This document shows positions 51,649-62,809 of a DNA stretch of 64,000 nt, piece by piece. Under the pieces are notes generated by a model, which was not told where the DNA came from, searched no databases, and worked only from the letters and a program-made list of their open reading frames with translations. This stretch comes from Solicoccozyma terricola. Its lineage: Eukaryota > Basidiomycota > Tremellomycetes > Filobasidiales > Piskurozymaceae. A program made the translations under genes and the position numbers. Each line of letters opens with the position of its first letter. The stretch's first letter is position 1. The stretch is from NCBI GenBank assembly GCA_001600875.1, contig BCLD01000021.1:291892-355891 (forward strand), written 5' to 3'.

Positions 51649-54600
51649 GCCCAAAAGAAAAAGTATCCACTTAATCCCTACATCCTTGTTGGAATGGATC
51701 CGATGAAGACGAAGGAACAAAGGAACGAGGAGTTCATGTTTTAGTTCGGTTTCATTCGGTTCAAGGGTTAACGACGAAGAGATTTCCATGTGGTCACTTG
51801 GTGGCAACGGAGTGAAACCCCTTATAAGGAAACTGTTACCTGCTGTTAAACATTCTGGACTTGTTCGCAGCTTGCAAAGAATTTGCTTCTCATGTTTGGA
51901 CTTCTATATTTTATGTTTACAAAAACATTCTGATGGGCGTTTGATGGGACAGTGTAATGACAACGGGCTGCTGAGCCGACTTCCTTGACGTGTCGGCAGA
52001 GTGGAAAGTAGCCAAGTGACTCATTCTGTGGCATCTACTCGGTACACCATTAAAGCATCTTCTCTATGCTTTGTGTTACAAAGCTGCCCTGCAGCTTCAC
52101 AACATAACCCTAGAACAATAAGAAGAGGCCTTCCCCCATTATCCTAATACAACCCTACTAAACTGATCCTGGATTTCTACAATAATGAACCTCCACCTCC
52201 TTGGTCCTATTATGGTTTAATTACTGATACCGGTGACTCTCCACCTTCACCACCCAAAGAACATAGACCGTCAGCTGTAAAGGAGTTGAAGGTTCTGTCA
52301 TGTCTTACTTCTTTTCAAGACTTTCAAGAGCACTCAATTTCTCTCTCAGTGGGAAAGCACCAAATATACTGGCATATTCACAGCCCCGTTCAAGTAGTCT
52401 CTCTTTCTCTCCACCACAAGATATTGGGTTTACATCCATATCAACCCTTGATCTCACTAAGTGTCCTCAAACATACACCAGCGCTTCCCTCTGGCCAAAG
52501 TGATTCCTTGGTAGAACAGTTGGAAAGACAGCCGGTAAGTTCCCATTCCACAATTATCAACCGACCGCCCTTGAGTGCCAACGTATCCAAGTGCCCGGCA
52601 ACCTCCGCAAAAGCTTGGTCTTACAACATAATCCTATCGGGACGCTTTTGTGCACAGGCATGCCGGTCCACTGTATGGCCGCGTCCACTTCCTCTACAAC
52701 ACATGGAAAAGTGGGGACCACTTGCGCATATTGCACCCATATTCAACGATATCGACGTCTCCTTCCTCAACCACCTCCTGTAAAACTTTGACGGCACGAA
52801 GCTCGTTTATAATTCTGCCTATCACCAGCTCTCACTGGATACTGTCTTGCAAGGGAACGTGGGAAAGTAGAGCCTCCTTTTTGCGAGTACCCACACAAGA
52901 AATGACCAGGAGGTGCGATCCGACTGAATACACAATATAAGCTTTGGGGAAAGCGTGGACTGGTTCTAATGGATGAGCGTGCAAAAACGACGTATGCATT
53001 CAAGTAGGTTTATATGTCAAGGTGCAGACCTGTGACGACCGGACCTTGACGGAGGAATGTCGAGGTACGGGTGTGCAAGCACACAGGAAGTGGTCGACAG
53101 GAATTGTGGAATGGATGATGATGGGGCCTAGTCTGGTTGTCAACTCACTGAGTTAAAGCAAGGAATGACTTGACCAAGGTGAAGAAGGGCTAGGTGGATG
53201 AGAGCTCAGCGAAGGCTGAGCTTGATTGGCTAGTAGTAACTTATGATATCTTTTGGTGAAGAGAAGAAGAAAGTACAAAGGGGGGCAAGCTAGTTCCTTC
53301 TGCTTTATATATGTGTTCTGGAAGCGTGTTGAGTCATAGAAGTCGTTCGGAGTGTGTGAATGAATTATTCCAGTTGTGTGGACGAGTAATCCAAGTTGCG
53401 TTGCGGCTGCATTGGCAGGATCGTAACAAGACCCAGTGATACAACAAAGCTTGATGTCAGCAAGGGAAGCAAGTTCATAATGGTATGCAGCTGGTGAAAT
53501 TGGGAGAGGAAGCCAAGGCTGAATAGATAATTTGATAAATGACCCAGGGGTGACAAGGAGGGGATCGTGATGATGGCTTAAAATGTCAAGGATGACGACT
53601 AGTTTCAAGAACGGGTGATGAAACCTGCAGAAGATCAAGTGACCCAACGTTCATCAGCAATCTGATCCCCCATACGTTTGCCCCTGTATGGGATATCGAC
53701 CAGGTCTTTTTCCCTATCCTCTTCCCTCCGGATGCTGTTGGAGCATGCCTCTCTGGATCAGCAACAGACGCTGATGCCCGCATGAGTTGTTAATACATCG
53801 ATACCATTCCACAAAAAAATGGATCACCGTATATACATCAGTATGAGTACTCTCTGATAGACATCATAGAGTCTTGAGCAATAAGGGCCAGTAACCTTTT
53901 GCGGAGCCTATTGTATGACAACAGTAAGGATGCTTAGCTGTTCAACCATGCGAGATTGAATGTCAAGGTTGTGACCTCCTCGAGCTACCACTTCGGCGCA
54001 GTTGGCATGGCGCATCCCGACAATCATATGGCAGTGGCAAAGACCAAGGAGTTGAACAAAGTATGCGTGAAGGGAGCTTTCGAAAGCAGTAACCAATATC
54101 TGGCTAGTGTACTCGTCAGAACGGATGGCCATGGGATGCAGGTTCCATCTGCGTTTGGAAGCGACTTTGACGTCGCAGCAGCAGTTAAATTATAGACTGA
54201 TGACAGATTGTGGCCGTAGAATTGAGGTTAGGTACTGTGCTATGACCCCACCCCGCCAGGCGACTTTGGAATGAAAACATCTCCCATGATCCCTCTGTTG
54301 GAAAGATAGAGATAAACCCTCTAGACCAGATACTGGATATATTCACGATACTCAAGTATAGATGGCTTCGTAAGCCCATTAAGAGGCGAGTTTACTTGGT
54401 GAGCAGCCATTAGCTTAGCTTACCAGGGTACCTTAGATGTATGACTGGGCTTACAGATAATAGCCATCCTCTGTCCATCCACATACCAACCTCCATGGGC
54501 AATATCGCCCGTAAGCTTGAATGCGAGAACAACAGCACAGCCTCTACGGACAAAGGGCCTACGCTACCAGCTGGCCAGTAGCATGGAGTATGAAGATTGA

Positions 54601-54874
54601 AACTTTTTGTCAAGAGAAACAGATGCTGAACTCACTCAGCTCTTACAGTCATCCATAAGAGCGGTTGAAGGCGGCTCACTGCTGATGAGTCTCCTCAAGG
54701 CTATTCAACTGGTATTGGTGATCTCGTTCCGGCAATTATTGGCTGCATTGGCCTCCTCCATCCAACATGCTTGACCCCCGGGCCATCAACAAGTTGCACG
54801 GACTACTCTGTCAATGAGGTGATGAGTATCGGGGTAGTAGTGACGCTGGATATAGGTGGTGAAATAATCAAGAT

Positions 54875-55618
54875 GCTACCCCATCAATTGCTCCTCGAGT
54901 CAATACGGGTCTTGCACAAGCTCCCGACATCCCAATTCGCGTAGACCCTCCTCCACGTCGAACCATTGGAGCCATCCCTTGAGCAGTCACTTGCGTAAAC
55001 GCTCCTGGAGCTCCTGCACCATCTGTTGCTATTGTTGCGGTCCGGATACGATGCTCACGCTAATGCTCATCTTTGTTGATCCGCCTATCCGCAAGCCACC
55101 CCTTCACCTACCCCTCGAATCGACCTCAACAGTGTAATCCAATGCTCATCATAGCAAAAACATATATACTGCGGATGTTGCAGGCCCTTTGCGTCAAGCC
55201 ATCAAACCTAGAAGAGTCACTGCCGCCGTCTCAGCTGTCACTGAAAGCCCAACCATCGCTCCAGCACCGATGCCCGACCACAAGCCAGTGCCCCTCGGGA
55301 TCAATTTTCAATGCAAGCCGTGCGTGACATTGCTCCTCTTTTGATTCACTGCGGGAACTCCTCGGTTCCCCAAATCGATGCTGCTGCTCCATGTGGGCAG
55401 CTAGGTGACACTTGTTCCCCACTCGAAATGTGACTGCCACTCCTCCTCTCACTCCTCGATTTTCGACTGTTGCTGCTTCAGCTGCTGCTGTTGATGTGCA
55501 GAGATCGAGCACGCTGGTTGTAGAAGGGCCAGCGGGTAAGCCAAAGAAAGAGAAGGGGGACAAATTGAAAAGTGTCCTGTATGTTGTTCCAGGTGAATGG
55601 CTGAAATGCTTTCGCTGA
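54875..55618 (+). pseudogene. Possible remnant of a Pro/Ala-rich protein gene
   Basis: Plus-strand translation gives Pro/Ala/Thr-rich pieces broken by stops and frame changes: ATPSIAPRVNTGLAQAPDIP near 54875; AVTCVNAPGAPAPSVAIVAV near 54982; ATPSPTPRIDLNS near 55095; AVTESPTIAPAPMPDHKPVP near 55234; ATPPLTPRFSTVAASAAAVD near 55434, ending GKPKKEKGDKLKSVLY. Consistent composition across changing frames suggests one decayed coding sequence, perhaps a gag-like or other low-complexity protein. No domain is recognised, so confidence is low. Confidence 0.3.
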
Positions 55619-55991
55619 TTCATTGTTTCCAGGATATTTCCCAGTATGCTCTGGAACCGATCATAAATGTAGTCAAACGCCCCGCCAGGACTGTTCTTTA
55701 CCGGGAACCTAGTTCATCACAATCCAGATGCCGAGCTGAACCAACATAGGCACCCTTCATCGGCGATTGTGAAGGAAGCGTTTGACCCCAACATGAGTCA
55801 TGCTTCCGAGCAAGCGTAGTGGTGGTCTACGGTCCTCTTGAGCTGTTTGACATCTTCAATCACAGGTGCAGCCGAGATCCCATGGGCACAGCTTGAGATA
55901 AAGCTGTTTTCGCATGAAAAACGATACTGTCTAGGGACTATTTCCATATTTCAGGAACAAAAGTCGCCACTGACAAATGAGGAAAAAGTGC

Positions 55992-55996
55992 AAAAA
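55992..55996 (-). terminator. RNA polymerase III terminator (TTTTT) of the tRNA gene
   Basis: A run of five T on the minus strand starts 5 nt beyond the tRNA discriminator base, the expected site for Pol III termination. Confidence 0.75.
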
Positions 55997-56000
55997 TGAT

Positions 56001-56096
56001 CTCTTCCTGTTGGTCTCGAACCAACGACCTTCGAGTTATCAGGAGAAGATTGCTCTTTCGTAACAGCTCGACGCACTACCGCTGTGCTAAGGAAGA
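56001..56096 (-). tRNA. tRNA-Asn (anticodon GTT) with a 24-nt intron
   Basis: Read on the minus strand, the sequence folds as a full cloverleaf. The acceptor stem is tcttcct/aggaaga (7 bp) and the D stem gcac/gtgc with GG in the loop. The anticodon stem tcgag/ctcga closes the loop ctgttaa, and the T stem is gttgg/ccaac with loop ttcgaga. The 24-nt insert lies between positions 37 and 38, the canonical site for eukaryotic tRNA introns. The variable loop is 5 nt and the discriminator base is G, as in Asn tRNAs. A-box and B-box promoters are intact, and a T5 terminator follows. Confidence 0.9.
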
Positions 56097-56238
56097 CTGA
56101 TTAGAAGCCGCTCTTCCCGAAAAGATATGAACAAGACAGTACGGTCTTACACCCATGATTATAAGGTTGTGAATTCCCCGAGATCCTGCGTCGACACCAT
56201 CTCCATTTCGACACATCACTCGCTAACAGCTGCCTAGA

Positions 56239-57662
56239 ATGCTTATAAAGGAATCCTACAGAGACGTCCCTACGACGGCCGATGGCAAAAAGGGGACTAT
56301 GAGGATCTTCATCATTGAACCCAATTTGCCAGATTATCCGCATGCCAAGTTCCCTGGTGTGGTAGTCTTTAGCGAGGTAAGTGAGGCTTCGCTTCGCTCA
56401 CAGGAGAGATATCGTATCGTATTCAGCTGACGATCTACTCGGAAATGTCATGGCAGATCTATCAAGTGACTGGACCGGTCGAGCGGTTCGCCGGTAACAT
56501 TGCCTCACAAGGATACGTAGTAGCATGTCCAAGCTCCTTCCATGAGTTCGAAGGCCCGGAGGCAATTCCGTATGATACTGAGGGTAAGGAATGTCTCTAT
56601 TTCAGTTGGCAACGACCGATTACCAACACTGAGCGAGAATTGTATATGGGCGCAGGCACTGACCGAGGCAACAAGTACAAGGTAAGGGGGCGAAAGTTCG
56701 CTTGATATTGTGTACGGCGGTTGATCCTCAAGCAGGGTTTCCACACCTAGATCGAGAAAACTGTCGCAGGATACGATGAGGTCGGTTTGAAATTCCTCAC
56801 AAGTCTCTGTCTGATTACGGCTGATAAAGCTTTACTTCTTCAGGATGCCCTCCTGTCCGTTGACTTGCTCTCCGAGTGGCCAACTTGCAATGGACGTATC
56901 GCTTCGACCGGCATGTGCCTAGGTGGTCACCTTGTGAGTTTGCTACTCCCTTCCAATCCGTGCAACCACCGCTGACGACCCAGGTCATGGTAGGCCCTCC
57001 GAGTAAGTCCCAAGTCGACGCGAATCAGTCAGTACGGCAACTAACCATGTTGCTTGACTTTTGTACCATCAAAGGCCGCATTTGACTCCCGTGTCTTAGC
57101 TACATTCTGTTACTTCGCCACCGAGTGAGCTAGTCCATTCACCAGGGTCGATATTGCGTGACTGACTGACAATGCTCTGCAGTGTTCACTCGGCCACGCT
57201 CGGCCACGGGAAATCAGACGATACGCTGATTCGCGTTCGAAATGGGGATCTGAAAGGCAAAGGAGAAGTAGCGATGGTGTTTGGCAAGCAGGTGAAACTG
57301 AACGAATACCGGATACCATCTTGTAGCTGATGCTTATGCTGGCTTCGCAGGATACGCACGTCGATCGCGAGGGACGCAATCTCATCCGAAAGGAGATGGA
57401 CGATGCAGGTATCGTCTTTTCCGTGAGTCTTTGCTGCAACCGATGCCACATTCTACCGACCGACGCTGCCACTCCGTCTCTATAGTTCTTCGAAGTTCAA
57501 GCTCAGCATGCTTTCATTCGTGATACATCCTCGAAGGGCCGCTGGGACGCTGCTCTTTCGCGTAGTCTCTTCGGTACAATGATGGAGATGTTCGAGAGAT
57601 TGGTCGGCAGGGACCTAGGATCTCGAAGCTTGACCTCGGCCAAGGTCGAGCATGTGTGCTAA
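56239..57662 (+). CDS. Dienelactone-hydrolase family protein
   Basis: The alpha/beta-hydrolase fold of this family opens lactone rings in aromatic degradation; many fungal members have unknown substrates. Nine exons (56239-56376, 56457-56583, 56656-56681, 56751-56780, 56844-56933, 57075-57124, 57183-57291, 57351-57422, 57486-57662) give 819 nt, 272 residues. The protein begins MLIKESYRDVPTTADGK. It shows PGVVVFSEIYQVTGPV and ACPSSFHEFEGPEAI, with the nucleophile Cys in STGMCLGGHL. The acid Asp is in VFGKQDTHVDREGR and the catalytic His in VQAQHAFIRD. The triad is complete. Joining exon 5 to exon 6 leaves the segment after GGHL about three residues shorter than usual. A small exon may be missing in the 141-nt intron 56934-57074; GTCATG at 56984-56989 has splice sites but is only 6 nt. 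Confidence 0.9.
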
Positions 57663-57795
57663 GAGCGTCACGGTATGACTGTGCACTGTGCATCAGAGAT
57701 GACGCTATAATGCCACTTTGAATACATTCCAAGTCTTGCCAGAATGATTACGGCGAGATGAGGTAAAGCAAGCGAGACGGTGTAAATCGTCCATA

Positions 57796-58380
57796 TCACT
57801 TCTTCTTAGCATCTACCAACTCCCCGCCTCCAGCTGCTGCCACTGCCGCCGCCGCTGCTTGCTTTTCCTGCGTCAAATAAGGCCAAATCGGGTCAGGTCT
57901 GATCGGGGGTATTATTGCTCCTGGCAAGAGTACAGTACTCACGGCAATCCTATCAAATGCAACCATGGTGAATGGAGCTCAGCCACAGCACAGCGTCTCA
58001 CAAACGGAGCGGCACACTCACTTGGCCTTCAATGCATTAGCTTGGCTATCGCACTGATGATCAGTTTGACGGACTGTTGCTAGTTTTAGGCAGCCACTCA
58101 CTCCTCGAGACGCTTCTTTGGATCTCCGGTGAGTTTGGTTGCCTTCTTTGAATTGCTGTGTAGAGGGAATGGTCACTCATCTCTTCATGTCATGAGACCC
58201 ACTGCAGCCCTCAGCACTCACGCCGCCGCATTCTTCTCGCGAGCCTGTAACAACGAAGAAGATCAGCTGAGCTTCAGACATCTCCAGTCGGTGACATGTA
58301 CCTTGTCTCGTTGATTACCCCCTGCGTCTGGACATCAGTTCCAGCACGGACCGAAGCCGCCCTGCCGACTCACTGGCCAT
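57796..58380 (-). CDS. SERF / 4F5-family small protein
   Basis: SERF proteins are short, charged, mostly disordered proteins that bind RNA and modify amyloid assembly in animals. Seven exons encode just 68 residues: 58374-58380 (7 nt), 58302-58321 (20), 58222-58244 (23), 58102-58155 (54), 58022-58045 (24), 57943-57949 (7) and 57796-57867 (72), total 207 nt. The N-terminus MARGNQRDKAREKN is the family hallmark. A Lys/Ala-rich helix follows (KKATKLTGDPKKRLED, ALKAKIAEKQAAAAAV), then a Gly-rich segment and a C-terminal KKK. Every phase fits and each donor begins with GT and each acceptor ends with AG. More than half the gene is intron. Confidence 0.9.
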
Positions 58381-58561
58381 GATGCTGTCAGTGCCTTCCC
58401 TATGCACGCTTTCACTACCTCCAGCAATATTTGACACAAAATATCTACAAAAAGTCGGCTCGGGGGTGGGCCATCCAGCTTTGTTGTGACAAGCGCGAAA
58501 AGGGCAACAGGCCGGACCAGAAAGCGCGGAACTCAAAAGCACATGACATGATGGATTATTA

Positions 58562-58597
58562 CTGTATCATCTGTATCATCTGTATCATCTGTATCAT
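58562..58597. repeat. Tandem 9-bp repeat (ctgtatcat)4
   Basis: Four near-perfect 9-bp units lie between the SERF start (58380, minus) and the URE1 stop (58678, minus). The 297-bp spacer holds no other feature; the repeat sits in the SERF promoter or the URE1 3' flank. Confidence 0.9.
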
Positions 58598-58677
58598 CTA
58601 TCGATTCCGTCCTACAACAACGGCGGGTCTCCACCATGCACAACAGAAAATCTTGCACAGTCTCTCCCAGTCCCAAC

Positions 58678-61600
58678 TCAGAAGACATAGTGTCGCTTGG
58701 TCAACGGCAATGTCGTCGCTGGCTCAACATCACACAGTACTCCATCCGCCTTCACCTCGTATGTCTCAGGGTCGACTGCACGAGAACGAGAAGACGATCA
58801 GGCAATAGTCCCTTCCGGAGAGGCACATTGTCAAACTCACCACTCATCTTGGGCATGGCTGTGTTATGCTTCATGTCCCGCTTAGAGATATCACGGCACT
58901 TCTTAACTGCGATGGCTCGCTTGCCGAGGTTGTACGACTGCATGATACCTGTAAATATGCCTATTCAGAGATACAGTTCAACCTCCAATCTTCCGGTGGC
59001 TTCACTCACCCATATCGATGGACACCTGACTGACGAAGTTGAGGGAGTTGAGGGCAGCTGCTGCTGGTTGAGCACCCCACATAGGGCGACCAATTACCGG
59101 TTGCACAGTCGGGATCGAGGCATTTGCATCACCCATCTGCAGTCCAGCATCGCACTTAGTTTATCTGTCTGGTCAAAGTGCAGTGCGTAACACTCACTTG
59201 TGCCCAAGCAATGACACCGCCCTTGATAACCATCTCTGGCTTGGCACCGAAATTCTCTGGCTTCCACAGTACAAGGTCCGCTAGGGTGCCGACGGCGACC
59301 TGTCCGACCTTGTGGGACATGCCGTGGCATATGGCTCTACCGGGGAAGGGAATGGATCGGTCAGATCACCCTTGAACCCCATTTTTGCTTCGCACTTACG
59401 GGTTTATGGTGTACTTGGCGATGTACCGTTTGACCCTGTTGTTGTCGTTGCCTTCCACGTCTCCGCTGAGAGGTCCACGCATATCCTTCATTTTCGCCGC
59501 TGTCCTCCAAGTTCGTGCGACCACCTCTCCTATACGGCCCATCGCCTGAGAGTCACTGCTAATCATCGAGATAGCGCCGGAATCATGGAGGACATCCTCA
59601 GCAGCCACAGTCTCAGCTCGAATCCTCGAATCGGCGAAAGCGATGTCTTCCGGAATGGATTTGTCAAGATGATGGCAGACCTGTTGAAGATAATCACGTT
59701 AGGTCTATAATTACGTTCCTTGAAGCTGATATGTCTCACCATCAACATCTAAGCGAAGTAGTCGAATTTCATGAGCATTTCCCACGGAACACGGTTGCAA
59801 AAGTCACTCACATCGAGATGTTCATCCAAAGTATTTTTGCAATATGGTCGGGTAGGGTTTGTGGAGCTTGGTAAGACGTTTGGATGTTCACAGACGACGA
59901 TGATGTCAGGTGCATGCCCTCCACCTGCACCTTCGGTGTGATAACTATTTGATGAATGATGCGTCGTCACCCCACATGCACGCTTGTCAGGAACTGTCGA
60001 ACTCACGTGTGAATCGTTCGACCCTTGATAGCCGCCAAGGTGCTCTCGACGAAACCACTCTCGTTCAGAGTATCAGTGTGGATGTTGACCTGTACGACAC
60101 AAATTGGTGGGCTCGGCATGATTATCTCAATACTCGTTCCTCTTCCATCTCACCTGAACATCGTACTCGTCCCCGATCTTCAGCGCTCGATCTATACACT
60201 CTGGGGTAGAGCCCCAGTCCTCGTGGAGCTTTAAACCGGCAGCACCGGCCTGAACAATGTCCTTTAGGGCTCGCATGTCAGCCCCTGAGTCATTGCCTTT
60301 ACCCGTAAACGCGAAGTTGAGAGGGATGCTGTCGGTGGCGGCGAACATCGTCTGCATGTAGAATTTGGAGGACGTGCAGGTAGTAGCGTTCGTTCCGGCT
60401 GCGGGGCCAGTACCTCCGCCAATAAGAGTTGTGGTTCCAGACGCAAGGGCCTGTACAGGATCGTTTCAGATAAGCGACTGGTGCTAGGACCTCACGCCAT
60501 CTCCTACTCGCCTCTTTCCACAAATCCGTACAAATGTAATGGACATGAGCATCGATGGCGCCAGGTGTCAGAATGAGTTTCTCTCCAGCAATCACCTTGA
60601 GACATAGTAGAGACATGATTTAGTAGTCAGACTGCCTCAGTGGCGAATCATTTAGGGCTTACTTCGGTTGCAGAGCCGACGATCATATTCTCGGTGATGC
60701 CGTCCATGATATCAGGATTGCCAGCTTTGCCGACACCAACGATATTGCCATTCTTGATACCAATATCAGCCTGTGAATGTGGTTATCGCATCAGAAGAAA
60801 GCTCATACGGCCAATAGATCACACTCCGGGATTTGATGCTGTACCTTGAAGATACCACTCCAATCGATGACAAGGGCATTTGTGATGACCAGATCTAGAA
60901 CTTCGGCATCGTTGCGATTTGACGCCTGACCTTGACCATCTCGAAGGGTCTTTCCTGTGTCCTCCGCACTCAAATATCATCAGTACGAGTGAATCACCTG
61001 AGAGGAAAATCGTCAAACGTACCTCCGCCAAATTTGCACTCATCTCCATAAACGGTGTGATCTTTCTCGACCTCGATCCAGAGATTGCTGTCACCGAGTC
61101 GAATCCTATCTCCGGTGGTAGGACCGTACATTGAGGCGTACTGAGAAGCCATACCCATGGTGGTTGGTTGGTTGGTGGTTGTCCATCTTCTCTAGGCACA
61201 AACGATTGCAAACTCACGACCTCCCTGTCTACCTCTTTCGGCTCATTTACCTCGACTACTGTTGCTTCTTCCTCGGAAACGGTTTTGAATCCACCCTTTG
61301 CCAATCGCTTCAGCACCTCTGTGCAGCCCTTCTCATCCGCACTCAATCCCAATCCCAAGCCACTTCCACCACTATATTTCTTCTTGCCGCCAATAGAGAC
61401 GAGCTGAACGGTCTTACTCTCTCCTGGCTCGAATCGTACGGCTGTCCCAGCAGCGATATCGAGACGGAGCGAGTAGCGGAATGCGAGGAGCCGAGGGAAC
61501 GCGAGGTGGGGGTTTGTCTCGAGGAAAGGATAATGGGAGCCCACCTGTGACATACTTTAAAAAGTTAGCAACGCCACTGCTGCCCAATACGGATTGCTAG

Positions 61601-62442
61601 CTATTCACCTGAACTGGCCTATCACCCTCATTCACGACCTTGACCTTCCACCTCCTTCGACCTTCATTGATCTTGATTTTCTCAGGTATTTCACCGTTTT
61701 TGCGGACGACGACTGCTCCAGCTAGGTCGGACGGTTTGAGAGCTTTCGTTGAGAGCGGGAAGAGCTTGTCTTGCTCCTCTTGGGATGGGACAGGGAGGAA
61801 TGATCCATACAGTGCGTTGTTGACTACGGGCAATGGAGAGAAGTATGAGATGCGGGAGTTTGCACTGAATGAAAAGGTCGTGATGACTTACGATTGCCAG
61901 AGTCGGAGCACACTGGATCGTGAACGGTAACGAGGAAGGTGCTGGCAGGAGGATAAAGAGTCAGAGACGAGGGACAGGGTTATTGGTGACGCAAGACTGC
62001 AGAAGCTCACCCATCCTTTATTGTGGAATTGACAAATTAATGATTCAATTATCCAATCCTGGGACCAAGACCTCCCTACCGCTGGCATGTAAAACTCACC
62101 GGAAAGGTCCCTTCGACCTGGACATCATGCAGCGCCTCTGGCACTCCCTCCATGACGTGCCTCCTGCCTAGAAACTCTTTGCCCAACTGCATCATATCTG
62201 CCACCGAGTGTTTTCCATCTCGGATGAATTCCTGGAGCTGGAAAGCGATGAGTGATGTAGCTTCTGCTTGATTGAGCTGTAGACCTCGCGCGAGCCGCTT
62301 TTGGGCGAGAAAGCCGAGGTTGGCAAGTAGGAGCTTGTCCTGGAAGGTCAAGACGTACGTGGCCGTCAGCCGATGTGCGTGTGGGTGGACGGTCAGTCGA
62401 GCCAAGTAACGAACATACCTGCTCTCTTGGTGTGAGCCGCAT
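58678..62442 (-). CDS. URE1: Urease, single-chain fungal type
   Basis: Urease hydrolyses urea to ammonia and carbamate with a two-nickel centre; activity requires UreD/F/G-type accessory proteins not seen here. The chain has the eukaryotic gamma-beta-alpha order. Gamma: MRLTPREQ (62419-62442) joined to [18 protein letters not shown] (62100-62339), ending VEGTFP. Beta: [42 protein letters not shown]. Alpha: [17 protein letters not shown], the nickel-binding [10 protein letters not shown], the carbamylated Lys in [13 protein letters not shown], and the [19 protein letters not shown] region around 59200-59290. The C-terminus ends [11 protein letters not shown] 5-nt exon (62011-62015, GATGG) supplies the Asp-Gly of [14 protein letters not shown]. 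The linker exons between beta and alpha (around 61150-61220) are the least certain part. The gene is divergent from COA8. Confidence 0.94.
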
Positions 62443-62809
62443 TGGGAGCTGTGGAGAGACGACTAAGTGATAATGAGTTGTGAGCGGCAAGAGTGGGGGC
62501 AGACGGGGGTGGTGCAGAGTGTGCCAGACCACGACGAGTTGCTGTTTGCTGTGTGCTCTGAGTTTCTCTCCACCTTCACCTTCACCCTCACCCTCACCCT
62601 CACCCCCCTCCCCCCTTCCTTCCCATCATCTCTGGTGCCCCGATAAGAGGGGGGGATCATAATATTCCCCCAAATCCGCGGTGTGCAGTGCATTATCCAT
62701 CCAGCCCAGCCAGCCCAGTTCAACATTGCAACAGTCACCACCAACCATCTGGTAACTAGTCTCACCCCCCGTATCAGCAAGCTGCTAGTCTCACCCTCCT
62801 CTCATCACC
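62443..62809. promoter_or_regulatory. Divergent promoter, URE1 / COA8, with a (caccct)n tract
   Basis: This 367-bp spacer contains an imperfect hexamer tract at 62572-62608 (caccttcacc grading into caccctcaccct and then poly-C). A tandem cagcccagc element is at 62702-62716. No gene is seen. Confidence 0.6.

Larger units (their letters stand above)
50379..55991. other. Gene-poor, degenerate region (5.6 kb)
   Basis: The longest block in the window without a recognisable gene. It looks more AT-rich than its surroundings. Open frames of 150-220 residues occur (50375-51028 minus, 52286-52783 plus, 53153-53647 minus), but none matches a family I know, and flanking splice patterns are poor. A 28-base poly-C sits at 51621-51648. 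The right part (54875-55618) reads like decayed coding sequence. A tRNA gene borders it on the right. I see no LTR pair, transposase or reverse-transcriptase motif, so a mobile-element origin is only a guess. Confidence 0.55.

Noticed and set aside
52286..52783. 165-codon plus-strand frame in the gene-poor block
   Set aside because: No domain, no family resemblance, and other frames of similar length overlap it.
53153..53647. 164-codon minus-strand frame with a signal-peptide-like piece nearby
   Set aside because: No supporting splice pattern or known family; hydrophobic runs alone are weak evidence.
62572..62608. caccct hexamer tract as a telomere-like or interstitial telomere repeat
   Set aside because: The unit does not match the TTAGGG type, and the tract grades into poly-C and variant units, so a simple microsatellite is enough.
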